A DNA stretch of 64,000 nucleotides from Luteitalea sp. Its GTDB lineage: Bacteria > Acidobacteriota > Vicinamibacteria > Vicinamibacterales > Vicinamibacteraceae. The notes beneath the pieces were generated by a model. That model did no database searches. It saw only the letters and a list, made by a program, of their open reading frames with translations, and was not told where the DNA came from. The stretch covers positions 1 to 64,000 of the forward strand of contig WHTT01000004.1 in NCBI GenBank assembly GCA_009377605.1, in the 5' to 3' direction. Numbering within the stretch: the first letter of the stretch is position 1; every line of letters starts with the position of its first letter. Both the position numbers and the translations under genes were made by a program. Positions 57,226-64,000 of this stretch are shown here, one piece after another.

Positions 57226-59379
57226 ATGCCGACCGCTGTGAATCCAGTACCCGCCCGCAACGAGTCCGACGGAGGGATGGCACCCCCCGCGGCCGTAGCG
57301 CTGTCACCCGAGCCGGCACGGGTCGCGGTGACGAATGCGCGCGTCGCGCTCATCGGAAACCCGAACACAGGCAAGACGACCCTCTTCAATCGCTTGTGCG
57401 GTGCACGAGCCAAGACAGCCAACTTCCCTGGCACGACTACCGGTGCGCGGGTAGGACGTCGACAACAGGATTCAGATCGCTTCGAGATTGTCGATCTGCC
57501 TGGCCTCTACCAGCTCAGCCTCGATGTGCCGGAAGCGCGCGTCTGCCGCGCCGTCCTGAAGGGTGAGGGCAGCTATCGGCAGCCGGACGCGGTGGTCGTC
57601 GTCGTTGACGCGTGCAACCTGTCGCGGAATCTCGTGCTGGTCGGGGAGCTCCTCTCCGACGGTGTTCCGGTCGTGGTAGCCCTCAACATGGTGGACCTGG
57701 CTCAGCGTCGGGGGCTCAGCCTCGATGCCGGGCGGCTGGCGGCCATGCTCGGTTGTCCTGTGGTTCCCATGGTTGCGCGACGCGGCAGCGGTATCGACGC
57801 GCTGCTGGACGCGCTGAAGCGCGTCGTGACAGAAGCGGACACGCCCGAACCGACGGCCGTGTCGCCGCGGCCCATACGGGCGGCGGTTCAAACTGCGACG
57901 GCTCTCGACAGCTCGAAGATCGCACGGGTGATGCCTTCCTGGGCCCCGGTACCCCGGAATGGCTCTGTCGAAGCGCTCGCCGCGTGGGCGGATGATGTCG
58001 CGATGGAGAGCGTTGGTGGAACCGACGCGGTTGGCTCCGACACCGACACGTTGACCGAGCGGCTCGACAAGGCGCTCACACATCCGGTCGCCGGCATGTT
58101 GGTCTTTCTGGCGGTGATGGGTGGGCTGTTCTGGATACTGTTTGCCTTGGCAACCGTCCCCATGGACTTAATCGGGGGGACTTTTGCCTATCTGGGCGAG
58201 CTGGTGGGCCGCTACCTCCCACCGGGGCCCGTGCACGACCTCCTGGCCGAGGGCATCATTGGCGGCATTGCTGGCACGGTGGTCTTCTTACCCCAGATCT
58301 GCCTCCTTTTCTTCCTGATCAGCCTCCTCGAAGACACGGGGTATCTGGCTCGAGCCGCGTTCGTGATGGACCGCGTGCTCTCTCGTTTTGGCCTCCCCGG
58401 TCATGCGTTCGTGCCCTTGTTGACGTCACACGCCTGCGCGATACCTGGCATCATGGCCGCACGCTTGATCCCGGATCGCCGAGATCGCCTGGCGACGATC
58501 TTCATCGCGCCGTTCATGAGTTGCTCGGCTAGGCTACCGGTATACGTACTCCTGACCAGCCTGTTGTTCGCCGAGCGGCCGGCGCTCGCGGGCCTTGCCT
58601 TCGCGGGCTGCTATCTGCTCGGCGGCACGGCGGCGATGGGAAGCGCGCTCCTGGCTCGCGGGACGCTGCTGAAGGGACGGGCACGGCCGATGGTGCTGGA
58701 GCTGCCCTCCTACAAGGTGCCCTCGTTGCTGAACGCCCTCGTCTCCGCCAAGGATCAGGGTGTTGCCTTCCTCAAAACTGCAGGCACGGTCATCGTGGCA
58801 ATCTGCATCGTGATGTGGTGGCTCAGCGCCTACCCGGCTGTGGATCCGCCCGCGGAAGCGGTCGCCTTACGGGCGCAGGCGGCCCAACCGGGTGTCTCCG
58901 GCGAGCAGGCCGCAGCCCTCTCCCAGGAGGCCGATTTCCTGACGGCGCGAGCCGAGCAGGCCGGCAGCTTTGCGGGCCAGATGGGGCAGTTCGTGCAACC
59001 TGTATTTGCCCCCCTTGGCTACGATTGGCAATTGACCGTTGGTGTGCTCACGAGCTTTCTCGCGCGGGAGGTTTTCGTCTCGACGATGTCAGTTCTGGTA
59101 GGCGGCTCGCCGGATATGGACGTGGAGGACCAAGGGGTCATCGCCCGCATCCGGACCGCGCCACGTGCCGACGGCAGGCCGGTCTTCACGCCGGCGACGT
59201 CGGTGAGCGTGCTCCTGTTCTTCGTCCTGGCGATGCAGTGCCTACCGACATTGGCGGTCACCCGCCGCGAAACAGGCTCGCTCAAGTGGGCCGGTCTGCA
59301 GCTCGGTTACATGTCCGGTCTGGCGTATGTCACGGCGTTGGTGGCCTACCAAAGCTTGAGACTACTCGGGATATCGTGA
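57226..59379 (+). CDS. feoB: ferrous iron transporter FeoB
   Basis: 717-residue inner-membrane Fe2+ transporter with an N-terminal G domain: G1 GNPNTGKTT (residues 44-52), G2 region ANFPGTTTG, G3 VDLPGLYQL and G4 NMVD, so GTP binding is intact. The membrane part carries the two Gate motifs of FeoB: SHACAIPGIMAARLI and PFMSCSARLPVYVLLTS. A linker (about 210-275) between G and membrane domains is Ala/Pro-rich. A loop near residues 540-590 is also rich in Ala, Gln and Glu. It is followed by a small FeoB-associated protein. Confidence 0.93.
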   Translation: MPTAVNPVPARNESDGGMAPPAAVALSPEPARVAVTNARVALIGNPNTGKTTLFNRLCGARAKTANFPGTTTGARVGRRQQDSDRFEIVDLPGLYQLSLDVPEARVCRAVLKGEGSYRQPDAVVVVVDACNLSRNLVLVGELLSDGVPVVVALNMVDLAQRRGLSLDAGRLAAMLGCPVVPMVARRGSGIDALLDALKRVVTEADTPEPTAVSPRPIRAAVQTATALDSSKIARVMPSWAPVPRNGSVEALAAWADDVAMESVGGTDAVGSDTDTLTERLDKALTHPVAGMLVFLAVMGGLFWILFALATVPMDLIGGTFAYLGELVGRYLPPGPVHDLLAEGIIGGIAGTVVFLPQICLLFFLISLLEDTGYLARAAFVMDRVLSRFGLPGHAFVPLLTSHACAIPGIMAARLIPDRRDRLATIFIAPFMSCSARLPVYVLLTSLLFAERPALAGLAFAGCYLLGGTAAMGSALLARGTLLKGRARPMVLELPSYKVPSLLNALVSAKDQGVAFLKTAGTVIVAICIVMWWLSAYPAVDPPAEAVALRAQAAQPGVSGEQAAALSQEADFLTARAEQAGSFAGQMGQFVQPVFAPLGYDWQLTVGVLTSFLAREVFVSTMSVLVGGSPDMDVEDQGVIARIRTAPRADGRPVFTPATSVSVLLFFVLAMQCLPTLAVTRRETGSLKWAGLQLGYMSGLAYVTALVAYQSLRLLGIS

Positions 59380-59402
59380 TGCGAGAGAGGTAGCGCTCTG
59401 AG

Positions 59403-59636
59403 ATGTTCGGTTACGACTGGCAGACCATCGTGGTCACGCTCGCTGCGCTGGGAGCGCTGGCGGTTGTGGTACGCCGCATCCTTGATCTGAAAGGGGTCAG
59501 GGGTCAGGGGTCGGCGAGCAGGCCGTCCTGTCCATCATGTGCGTCGGGCGCAGCAGCATGCGCGACCCCCTCGCGAAAGCCGCCACCGGCGGCGCAGCCG
59601 GTTCAGTTGATGCGAAAGCGCGCGGGAAGGGCGTAA
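59403..59636 (+). CDS. FeoB-associated Cys-rich membrane protein
   Basis: 77-residue protein: one membrane helix (TIVVTLAALGALAVVVRRIL) and a cysteine-rich tail with CPSCASGAAAC, typical of the FeoB-associated cysteine-rich family (FeoC-like). Residues about 31-37 (GVRGQGS) are encoded by a GGGGTCA heptad repeat (59493-59512), so a tandem repeat lies within the coding sequence. It is 23 bases after feoB and very probably part of the feo operon. Confidence 0.78.
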   Translation: MFGYDWQTIVVTLAALGALAVVVRRILDLKGVRGQGSASRPSCPSCASGAAACATPSRKPPPAAQPVQLMRKRAGRA

Positions 59637-59639
59637 CAG

Positions 59640-59806
59640 GGTGATGGCGTGATGGGGTGACAAGGTGAGCGGGTGGTTCGATTGCTCGAGGCGCACGTCA
59701 AGCGACGTAGAAACGTCACCCGACTTCCAACCTCGAATTCTCGAATGACCCCCTCACCTTGTCACCCGATCACCCAGTCACTTTGTCACCCCCTCACCTT
59801 GTCACC
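59640..59806. repeat. 8-bp tandem repeats, inverted arrays (GGTGACAA / CACCTTGT)
   Basis: Left array 59640-59667 (GGTGATGG, GGTGACAA), core of 80 bp, right array 59752-59806 (CACCTTGT, CACCCGAT, CACCCAGT, CACTTTGT). It fills the convergent gap of the FeoB-associated gene and the protease gene and touches the stop codon of the latter. Confidence 0.85.
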
Positions 59807-60440
59807 TAATAATTGCCCTGCCCACGGGCACGCGGACGCGTTGTCTGATGCGGGAGCCTCCGCCGGTTGTCCGCGCTGCTTTGTTGGCCACCGGTGACGA
59901 GGTGATGGGGCGCAATCCGAGTACTTGATGGAGCGCCTCGAGGGTGTCGATTTCGGTGATCCGATTGTCGTCAGCGTCGTAGCGCACCTGTTTCACGACA
60001 CCAATCAGGCGCCCTTCCAGATCGACGACAGCGCCGCCGCTCATTCCCTTCAACAGCTCGAGATCGAGCCAGACACGATCGCTATGGACGGCCGCAATGA
60101 TGCCCCGCCGCAGTGTTGGCTCCACCTCTCCGAGGGCGTGGCCGAGCACGAAGACTTCCTCACCCACGCGCAGTGGCGTCCGCCTCAGCACGAGGCCACG
60201 CTCTGGCATCTCGACATACATCAACGTCAGGTCTCGCACCTGACGGCTTGCCGGCCAGACCTCACCTCCAATTCGAACCTTGCCGTGTGCAATGCGGAGG
60301 CAGTGTGACGCGGTCAGCAAGCGGTGCTCGACGACGACCGCGGAACAGTAGATGGGATCGATATCATCCCCAAGCGGCAGCACCGCGGGTCGCACGAGAC
60401 CGTAGACGCTAATGGCAGCAATGGCGAGCAAGCTAATCAT
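59802..60440 (-). CDS. exported trypsin-like serine protease
   Basis: 212-residue S1-type protease with intact triad: His in RLLTASHCLRIA, Asp in RQVRDLTLMYVEM and Ser in LKGMSGGAVVDLEGRLIGVV. A signal or anchor segment (MISLLAIAAISVYGLV) opens the protein. There is no PDZ domain, so it is a free-standing minimal protease rather than an HtrA. The ATG at 60440 is chosen because it begins the hydrophobic segment; the frame is open further upstream without domain evidence. The tail past residue 185 is basic. Confidence 0.78.
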   Translation of the reverse strand: MISLLAIAAISVYGLVRPAVLPLGDDIDPIYCSAVVVEHRLLTASHCLRIAHGKVRIGGEVWPASRQVRDLTLMYVEMPERGLVLRRTPLRVGEEVFVLGHALGEVEPTLRRGIIAAVHSDRVWLDLELLKGMSGGAVVDLEGRLIGVVKQVRYDADDNRITEIDTLEALHQVLGLRPITSSPVANKAARTTGGGSRIRQRVRVPVGRAIIR

Positions 60441-61037
60441 GGCGGCTGTACTTCCTTTGAACGTGCGCCGACACGGACACCGAACGGTCGAACCGCTTCT
60501 GCCGCAATCAGATACACACCCCGACCACCTTCGCACGAATCCCGCGTGCGGCCTCGCCATGGCGGTCGCGTGGCCGATCGTCTACGAACGGCCGCCGACA
60601 AGTAGACATCCACGCCAACGCGGCGCCGCGCCTACCAACGGTTACTTCGAAAGCTGTGAGAGGGTTCCGGGGTCCGGGCAAGCCAGCGCCAACGGAGCAC
60701 GCGGCATGCTTCTAACCCGGTAGCCGTATTATCCAACACCTTGGTGTCGGATCGCTAGTGTCCTGTCTCAGTAATTCGCGACATAATTCTCGGGCGGGCA
60801 TCCCGCCTGGCGTCGTTGCTCGTCGGTCGAATACGGCCTGTATGCTTCCTCCTCGCGCCTCGCCAGCCGGGCGCCGCGCTCCGGGACTTATGCCACGAAT
60901 CACTGAGACAGGACACTAGCGAAAAATCGCGGCAGGCCGCCGCCCGTCCCCAGGGCTGCAGAAACCGACGATCTTTCTCTCGCATAGCTTGAGACGCGCG
61001 GCGTCGCAATTTGGTCGGGTCGATGCGGGAATCTCGG
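60441..61037. other. 600-bp gap between protease and M20 peptidase genes
   Basis: No convincing gene is seen. It holds the 159-bp MITE-like element (60758-60916). The rest (60441-60752) is likely the promoter region of the protease gene, with no motif I could assign. The final 100 bases lie downstream of the M20 gene, which is read on the reverse strand. Confidence 0.6.
60758..60916. mobile_element. MITE-like element with TA target duplication
   Basis: 26-base ends, CGCTAGTGTCCTGTCTCAGT (60753 onward) and its inverted copy (60896-60921), match in 25 of 26 positions. TA flanks both ends (60756-60757 and 60917-60918), as made by Tc1/mariner-type (IS630 family) transposases. The target before insertion would have been CGCTAGCG, itself a palindrome. 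The 159-bp interior has no transposase and is rich in GC hairpins, so it must be moved by an enzyme elsewhere. Confidence 0.85.
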
Positions 61038-62345
61038 TCACTGCCGGAAGAGAAAGTCGAGGAGGAGCGTGCTCATGGCCCGGACGCCAATCGGCAGGGC
61101 CTCCTCGTCCAAGTCGAACTGCTCGGTGTGAATCATGGCCGTGATGTTCCGGGCCTCATTCCGGACGCCCAGAAAGTAATAGAAGCCGGGCGTCTCTTGC
61201 TGGTAGAAGGCGAAGTCTTCGGCACCCATCTGGGGAGGCGGCACCACCAGAGCATCCTTGCCCACGATGGCTTCCAGGACGGGGAGCGAGGCTGTCGTGA
61301 GATCGGGATCGTTGTATGTCACGGGTGCCTTCTGCTCGTACTCGAATTCGTACTGGGCGCCATAGCCACTCGTCATGCCCTTCACGAGACTCTCCATCAG
61401 GGCCTTGACCTGCCCCGACCCTTCCTTCGTCAGCGTGCGCACCGTTCCTTCGAGCTCGACACGGTCGGCAATGATGTTGAACCGATTCCCCCCGTGGATA
61501 GCGCCCACGGACACCACCGTCGGTGTCGTCGCGTTGACGAGCCGGCTCGGGATTGTTTGGAGCGCGAGGATGACCTCGGCGGCAATCGGCACCGGATCGA
61601 GGCCTGTATGTGGGTAGGCGGCGTGGGTCTTCTGACCAACGATGCTGATCTTGAATCGGTCGCTGCTTGCCATTGCCGAGCCAACGTTGTACCCGATGGT
61701 GCCGACGTCGAGCGTCGGCATCACGTGCAGGCCAAACACCGCCTCCGGTTTCGTCTCTGCGAACAGGCCGTCCTGCAGCATACGCAGCGCGCCGGTGTCG
61801 CCACCGTCTGGATCGCCTTCCTCCGCCGGCTGGAAGAACACCATCACGGTGCCAGGAATCTCTGCGCGCATGCCACTCAGCAGCTCCGCCACGCCGAGCG
61901 CGATGGCGACATGGGCATCATGGCCACAGGCGTGCTTCACGTTTTCAACCGTTGATTTGTAGGGCACGTCATTGAGCTCGGGAATGGGCAGGGCGTCCAT
62001 ATCCGCGCGCAGCGCAACCACCTTCCCCGGTTTCCCACCTTTCAGGATGCCGACGACGCCGGTCACGCCGATGCCGGTGCGAACCTCGTCGAAGCCCAGC
62101 TCCTGCAGCCGTCGCGCCACGAGATCCGCCGTGCGCTTCTCGCGAAACCCGAGCTCCGGGTGCCGATGGATGTCCCGCCGCGTTTCGACGAGCCTGGACA
62201 CCATCGCGGCGGCCCCCTCGTCGACTTGGTGGCCGAGCGACGCCGGAACGCTCAGCGTCTGGGCGCTCAGATCTGGACACGAAAGCAGTGCGGCTACGCC
62301 CACGAGCGCGACTCCCAAGGTGACAGTGACAAAGCTACGGTGCAT
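61038..62345 (-). CDS. exported M20 amidohydrolase/peptidase
   Basis: 435-residue metal-dependent amidohydrolase. An N-terminal signal with a possible lipobox (ALLSC, residues 19-23) is followed by the M20 catalytic domain: DIHRHPELGFRE, VALRADMDALPI, ACGHDAHVA (metal His and Asp), FFQPAEEGDPDGG (catalytic and metal Glu), the dimerisation domain and GAEDFAFYQQ at the end. The M20D pattern points to hippurate hydrolase or amidase-type activity on N-acyl amino acids. It is divergent from the M19 dipeptidase gene across 39 bases with a perfect palindrome. Confidence 0.88.
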   Translation of the reverse strand: MHRSFVTVTLGVALVGVAALLSCPDLSAQTLSVPASLGHQVDEGAAAMVSRLVETRRDIHRHPELGFREKRTADLVARRLQELGFDEVRTGIGVTGVVGILKGGKPGKVVALRADMDALPIPELNDVPYKSTVENVKHACGHDAHVAIALGVAELLSGMRAEIPGTVMVFFQPAEEGDPDGGDTGALRMLQDGLFAETKPEAVFGLHVMPTLDVGTIGYNVGSAMASSDRFKISIVGQKTHAAYPHTGLDPVPIAAEVILALQTIPSRLVNATTPTVVSVGAIHGGNRFNIIADRVELEGTVRTLTKEGSGQVKALMESLVKGMTSGYGAQYEFEYEQKAPVTYNDPDLTTASLPVLEAIVGKDALVVPPPQMGAEDFAFYQQETPGFYYFLGVRNEARNITAMIHTEQFDLDEEALPIGVRAMSTLLLDFLFRQ

Positions 62346-62364
62346 TCGACTCCCTCCCGTCGCA

Positions 62365-62380
62365 AGATCCTATAGGATCT
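62365..62380. promoter_or_regulatory. 16-bp perfect palindrome between two divergent peptidase genes
   Basis: AGATCCTATAGGATCT is a perfect 16-bp palindrome in the 39-base region between the M20 and M19 starts. It ends four bases before the M19 start codon. It is a good candidate operator controlling both genes. Confidence 0.6.
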
Positions 62381-62384
62381 GCCC

Positions 62385-63689
62385 ATGCGGATTCCTTCGT
62401 TGCCAGTGATCGTGATCAGTGGGAGCCTTGTCGCTGCAGCCACGCTCGCCGCGAGCGGCCCAATCCTGCCGGGTCCCCAGGCGTCGCCGGCGCCGGTGGC
62501 CGAGGCTGCCCAGATCGAGCGGGCGCGCGCGCTGCTCGGCCGTGTGCCCCTCATCGATGGACACAACGACCTGCCATGGGCCCTGCGCGAGAAGGTGCAC
62601 TACGATCTCACCAAGATGGACGTTCGCCGTTCTCAGCCCGGCCTCATGACCGACATCCCTCGGCTCCGTGAGGGCCGCTTGGGTGGCCAGTTCTGGTCGG
62701 TGTACGTGCCCGCGAGCTTACAGGGTGAAGCGGCAGTGACCGCAACATTGGAGCAGATAGACGCTGTCTACCTCCTCGCCCAGAAATACGCCGACACGTT
62801 CGAGATCGCGGCGACGGCAGACGAAGTGGAGCGGATCTTCAAGGGTGGCAAGATTGCATCGTTCGCGGGCGTGGAAGGCGGCCACTCGATCGATAGCTCA
62901 CTCGGGACGCTTCGCATGATGTACCGCATGGGTGCGCGCTACATGACGCTGACTCATAGCAGCAATACGCCGTGGGCCGACTCCGCCACTGACGACCCGC
63001 GCCACGATGGCCTCACGCGCTTCGGCGAGGAGGTGGTCCGCGAGATGAACCGACTGGGCATGCTCGTAGATCTCAGCCATGTGTCGCCAGAGACGATGGC
63101 AGACGCTCTACGTGTGACTGAAGCTCCGGTCATCTTTTCGCACTCGTCTGCGCGCGCCCTCACCGACCATCCGCGCAATGTGCCGGACGACATCCTCCGT
63201 CAGCTGCCAAAGAACGGCGGCGTCGTGATGGTGACGTTCGTCCCGGACTTCGTCTCACCAAAGGGTGGCGCGCACTACACCGCCCAGCAAGCCGAGCGCG
63301 AACGCCTCGAACGCCTTCACCCAAGCGACGAAGAGGCGCGAGAAGCCGGCCTCCGGGCTTGGCGAAAGGCGCATCCGTCACCAACGGCGGCACTGACGGA
63401 CGTGGCCAACCACATCGACCACATCCGTGAGCGCGCCGGGGTCGACCACATCGGGATTGGTAGCGATTTCGATGGGATTGAATCGACGCCAGTAGGTTTG
63501 GAAGACGTGTCCACATACCCGGCGCTCTTCGCCGAGCTGCTCACGCGCGGGTACAGCGAGGGCGACCTCGAGAAGATTGCCGGTCGCAATGTGCTGCGCG
63601 TCATGCGGCAGGCTGAGTCGGTGGCTGCCAGGCTGCAGTCGGCACGACCGCCCTCTGTGGCCACACTCGACGAGCTCGATGGGAAATAA
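62385..63689 (+). CDS. exported membrane dipeptidase (renal dipeptidase, M19)
   Basis: 434-residue zinc dipeptidase. Signal segment (about 1-25), then the catalytic barrel: [11 protein letters not shown] (HxD metal ligands), [11 protein letters not shown] (Glu), [25 protein letters not shown] (His pair, quoted in part) and [16 protein letters not shown] (Asp). All metal ligands are intact. Substrates are dipeptides, which the neighbouring M20 enzyme may also help process. Divergent from the M20 gene. Confidence 0.88.
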   Translation: MRIPSLPVIVISGSLVAAATLAASGPILPGPQASPAPVAEAAQIERARALLGRVPLIDGHNDLPWALREKVHYDLTKMDVRRSQPGLMTDIPRLREGRLGGQFWSVYVPASLQGEAAVTATLEQIDAVYLLAQKYADTFEIAATADEVERIFKGGKIASFAGVEGGHSIDSSLGTLRMMYRMGARYMTLTHSSNTPWADSATDDPRHDGLTRFGEEVVREMNRLGMLVDLSHVSPETMADALRVTEAPVIFSHSSARALTDHPRNVPDDILRQLPKNGGVVMVTFVPDFVSPKGGAHYTAQQAERERLERLHPSDEEAREAGLRAWRKAHPSPTAALTDVANHIDHIRERAGVDHIGIGSDFDGIESTPVGLEDVSTYPALFAELLTRGYSEGDLEKIAGRNVLRVMRQAESVAARLQSARPPSVATLDELDGK

Positions 63690-63752
63690 GGGGTCAGGGG
63701 TCAGGGATCAGTAGGGATCAGGTCTGACGCCTGCTGATCCCTGACGCCTGTT
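63690..63752. repeat. 7-bp tandem repeat GGGTCAG and inverted copies
   Basis: GGGGTCAGGGGTCAGGGATCAG is followed after a few bases by the inverted TGATCCCTGACGCCTG. The array lies between the M19 gene and the adenosyltransferase gene, ending just before its start codon. Confidence 0.75.
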
Positions 63753-63755
63753 GTT

Positions 63756-64000
63756 ATGCCGCGGCTGACTCGACTCTACACGCGAAAAGGCGATGACGGT
63801 GCGACCGGCCTTGGCGGAGGGCAGCGGGTCGGTAAGGACTCCGCGCGGGTTGCGGCATACGGCACGATCGACGAGCTGAGCTCCACCATCGGCGTGGCGC
63901 TCGCGATCGGTCTCTCCCCACACCTCGCGGAAGTCCTTCCGGCGATCCAGAATGAGCTACTCAATCTCGGTGCTGATCTGTGCTTCGTCGAGGAGGACAA
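63756..64000 (+). CDS. PduO-type cob(I)alamin adenosyltransferase (C-terminus cut by window edge)
   Basis: From ATG 63756 the frame is open to the window end (81 codons): [20 protein letters not shown], then [20 protein letters not shown] and [15 protein letters not shown]. These match the N-terminal half of PduO/MMAB ATP:cob(I)alamin adenosyltransferases: TRKGDDGxTGL for ATP binding and the helix VxAYGxxDEL. It makes adenosylcobalamin, so it completes the B12 uptake genes at 4-10 kb. The preceding region is a short tandem repeat array. Confidence 0.9.
   Translation, partial: MPRLTRLYTRKGDDGATGLGGGQRVGKDSARVAAYGTIDELSSTIGVALAIGLSPHLAEVLPAIQNELLNLGADLCFVEED

Noticed and set aside
1-64000. rRNA or tRNA genes
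   Set aside because: I found no rRNA-like or tRNA cloverleaf sequence by eye. A covariance-model scan would be decisive; I could not run one.

Overview
The window is high-GC DNA from a diderm bacterium. It carries two TonB-dependent receptors with carboxypeptidase-regulatory-like N-termini, an Omp85-type barrel, Tat and Sec exported proteins, a very large VPS10/sortilin-like propeller, an HAF-repeat protein, a DUF4097 lipoprotein and futalosine-pathway menaquinone genes. This mix fits Acidobacteriota best, perhaps the Vicinamibacteria. That is inference from gene content; no rRNA gene was recognised in the window.

Layout. 1-3.7 kb: an exported protein cut by the window edge, an HAF-repeat protein and mqnE. 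3.9-10.2 kb: a cobalamin riboswitch followed by the overlapping uptake operon btuB-btuD-btuC-btuF plus a DUF71 ATP-binding protein. 10.2-18.1 kb: mqnD, a CLC channel with CBS domains, a divergent pair of PDZ proteins related to inactive HtrA, and two overlapping CPA-type antiporters. 18.2-24.9 kb: an outer-membrane barrel, an Fe-S cluster locus (A-type carrier, cysteine desulfurase, Rrf2 regulator), then a ubiquitin-like/E1/rhodanese fusion beside a JAMM peptidase. 25-43 kb: a second TonB receptor, rmuC, a SIMPL protein, menG, a DtxR-family regulator, a HAD phosphatase, a QueC-like enzyme, nagA, an FNR-type reductase, fabI and the VPS10 protein. 43.2-52.9 kb: the arginine cluster, argR-(argG-like)-argH facing argC-argB-argD-argA-argJ-argF. 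53-64 kb: an MFS carrier, a DGQHR-domain protein, an acyltransferase relic, an OsmC protein, feoA-feoB-feoB-associated protein, a trypsin-like protease, a MITE, two exported peptidases facing each other, and the start of a PduO-type cobalamin adenosyltransferase.

The genes form several coherent functions: B12 capture (riboswitch, Btu proteins, DUF71, adenosyltransferase at the far end), menaquinone synthesis (mqnE, mqnD, menG), Fe/S supply (isc genes, feo, DtxR-family regulator) and arginine synthesis. The arginine cluster is odd: its only argininosuccinate synthase homologue has lost the ATP-binding loop and most of its substrate-binding residues.

The intergenic DNA is unusually structured. 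There are two large classes of small repeats. One is GTAG-footed hairpins (REP-like, often paired). The other is short tandem repeats with 7-9 bp units, often laid out as two inverted arrays around a unique core. Some of these, and related hairpins, sit in frame inside genes (btuD, menG, an MFS carrier, the FeoB-associated protein) or supply gene 3' ends and stop codons.
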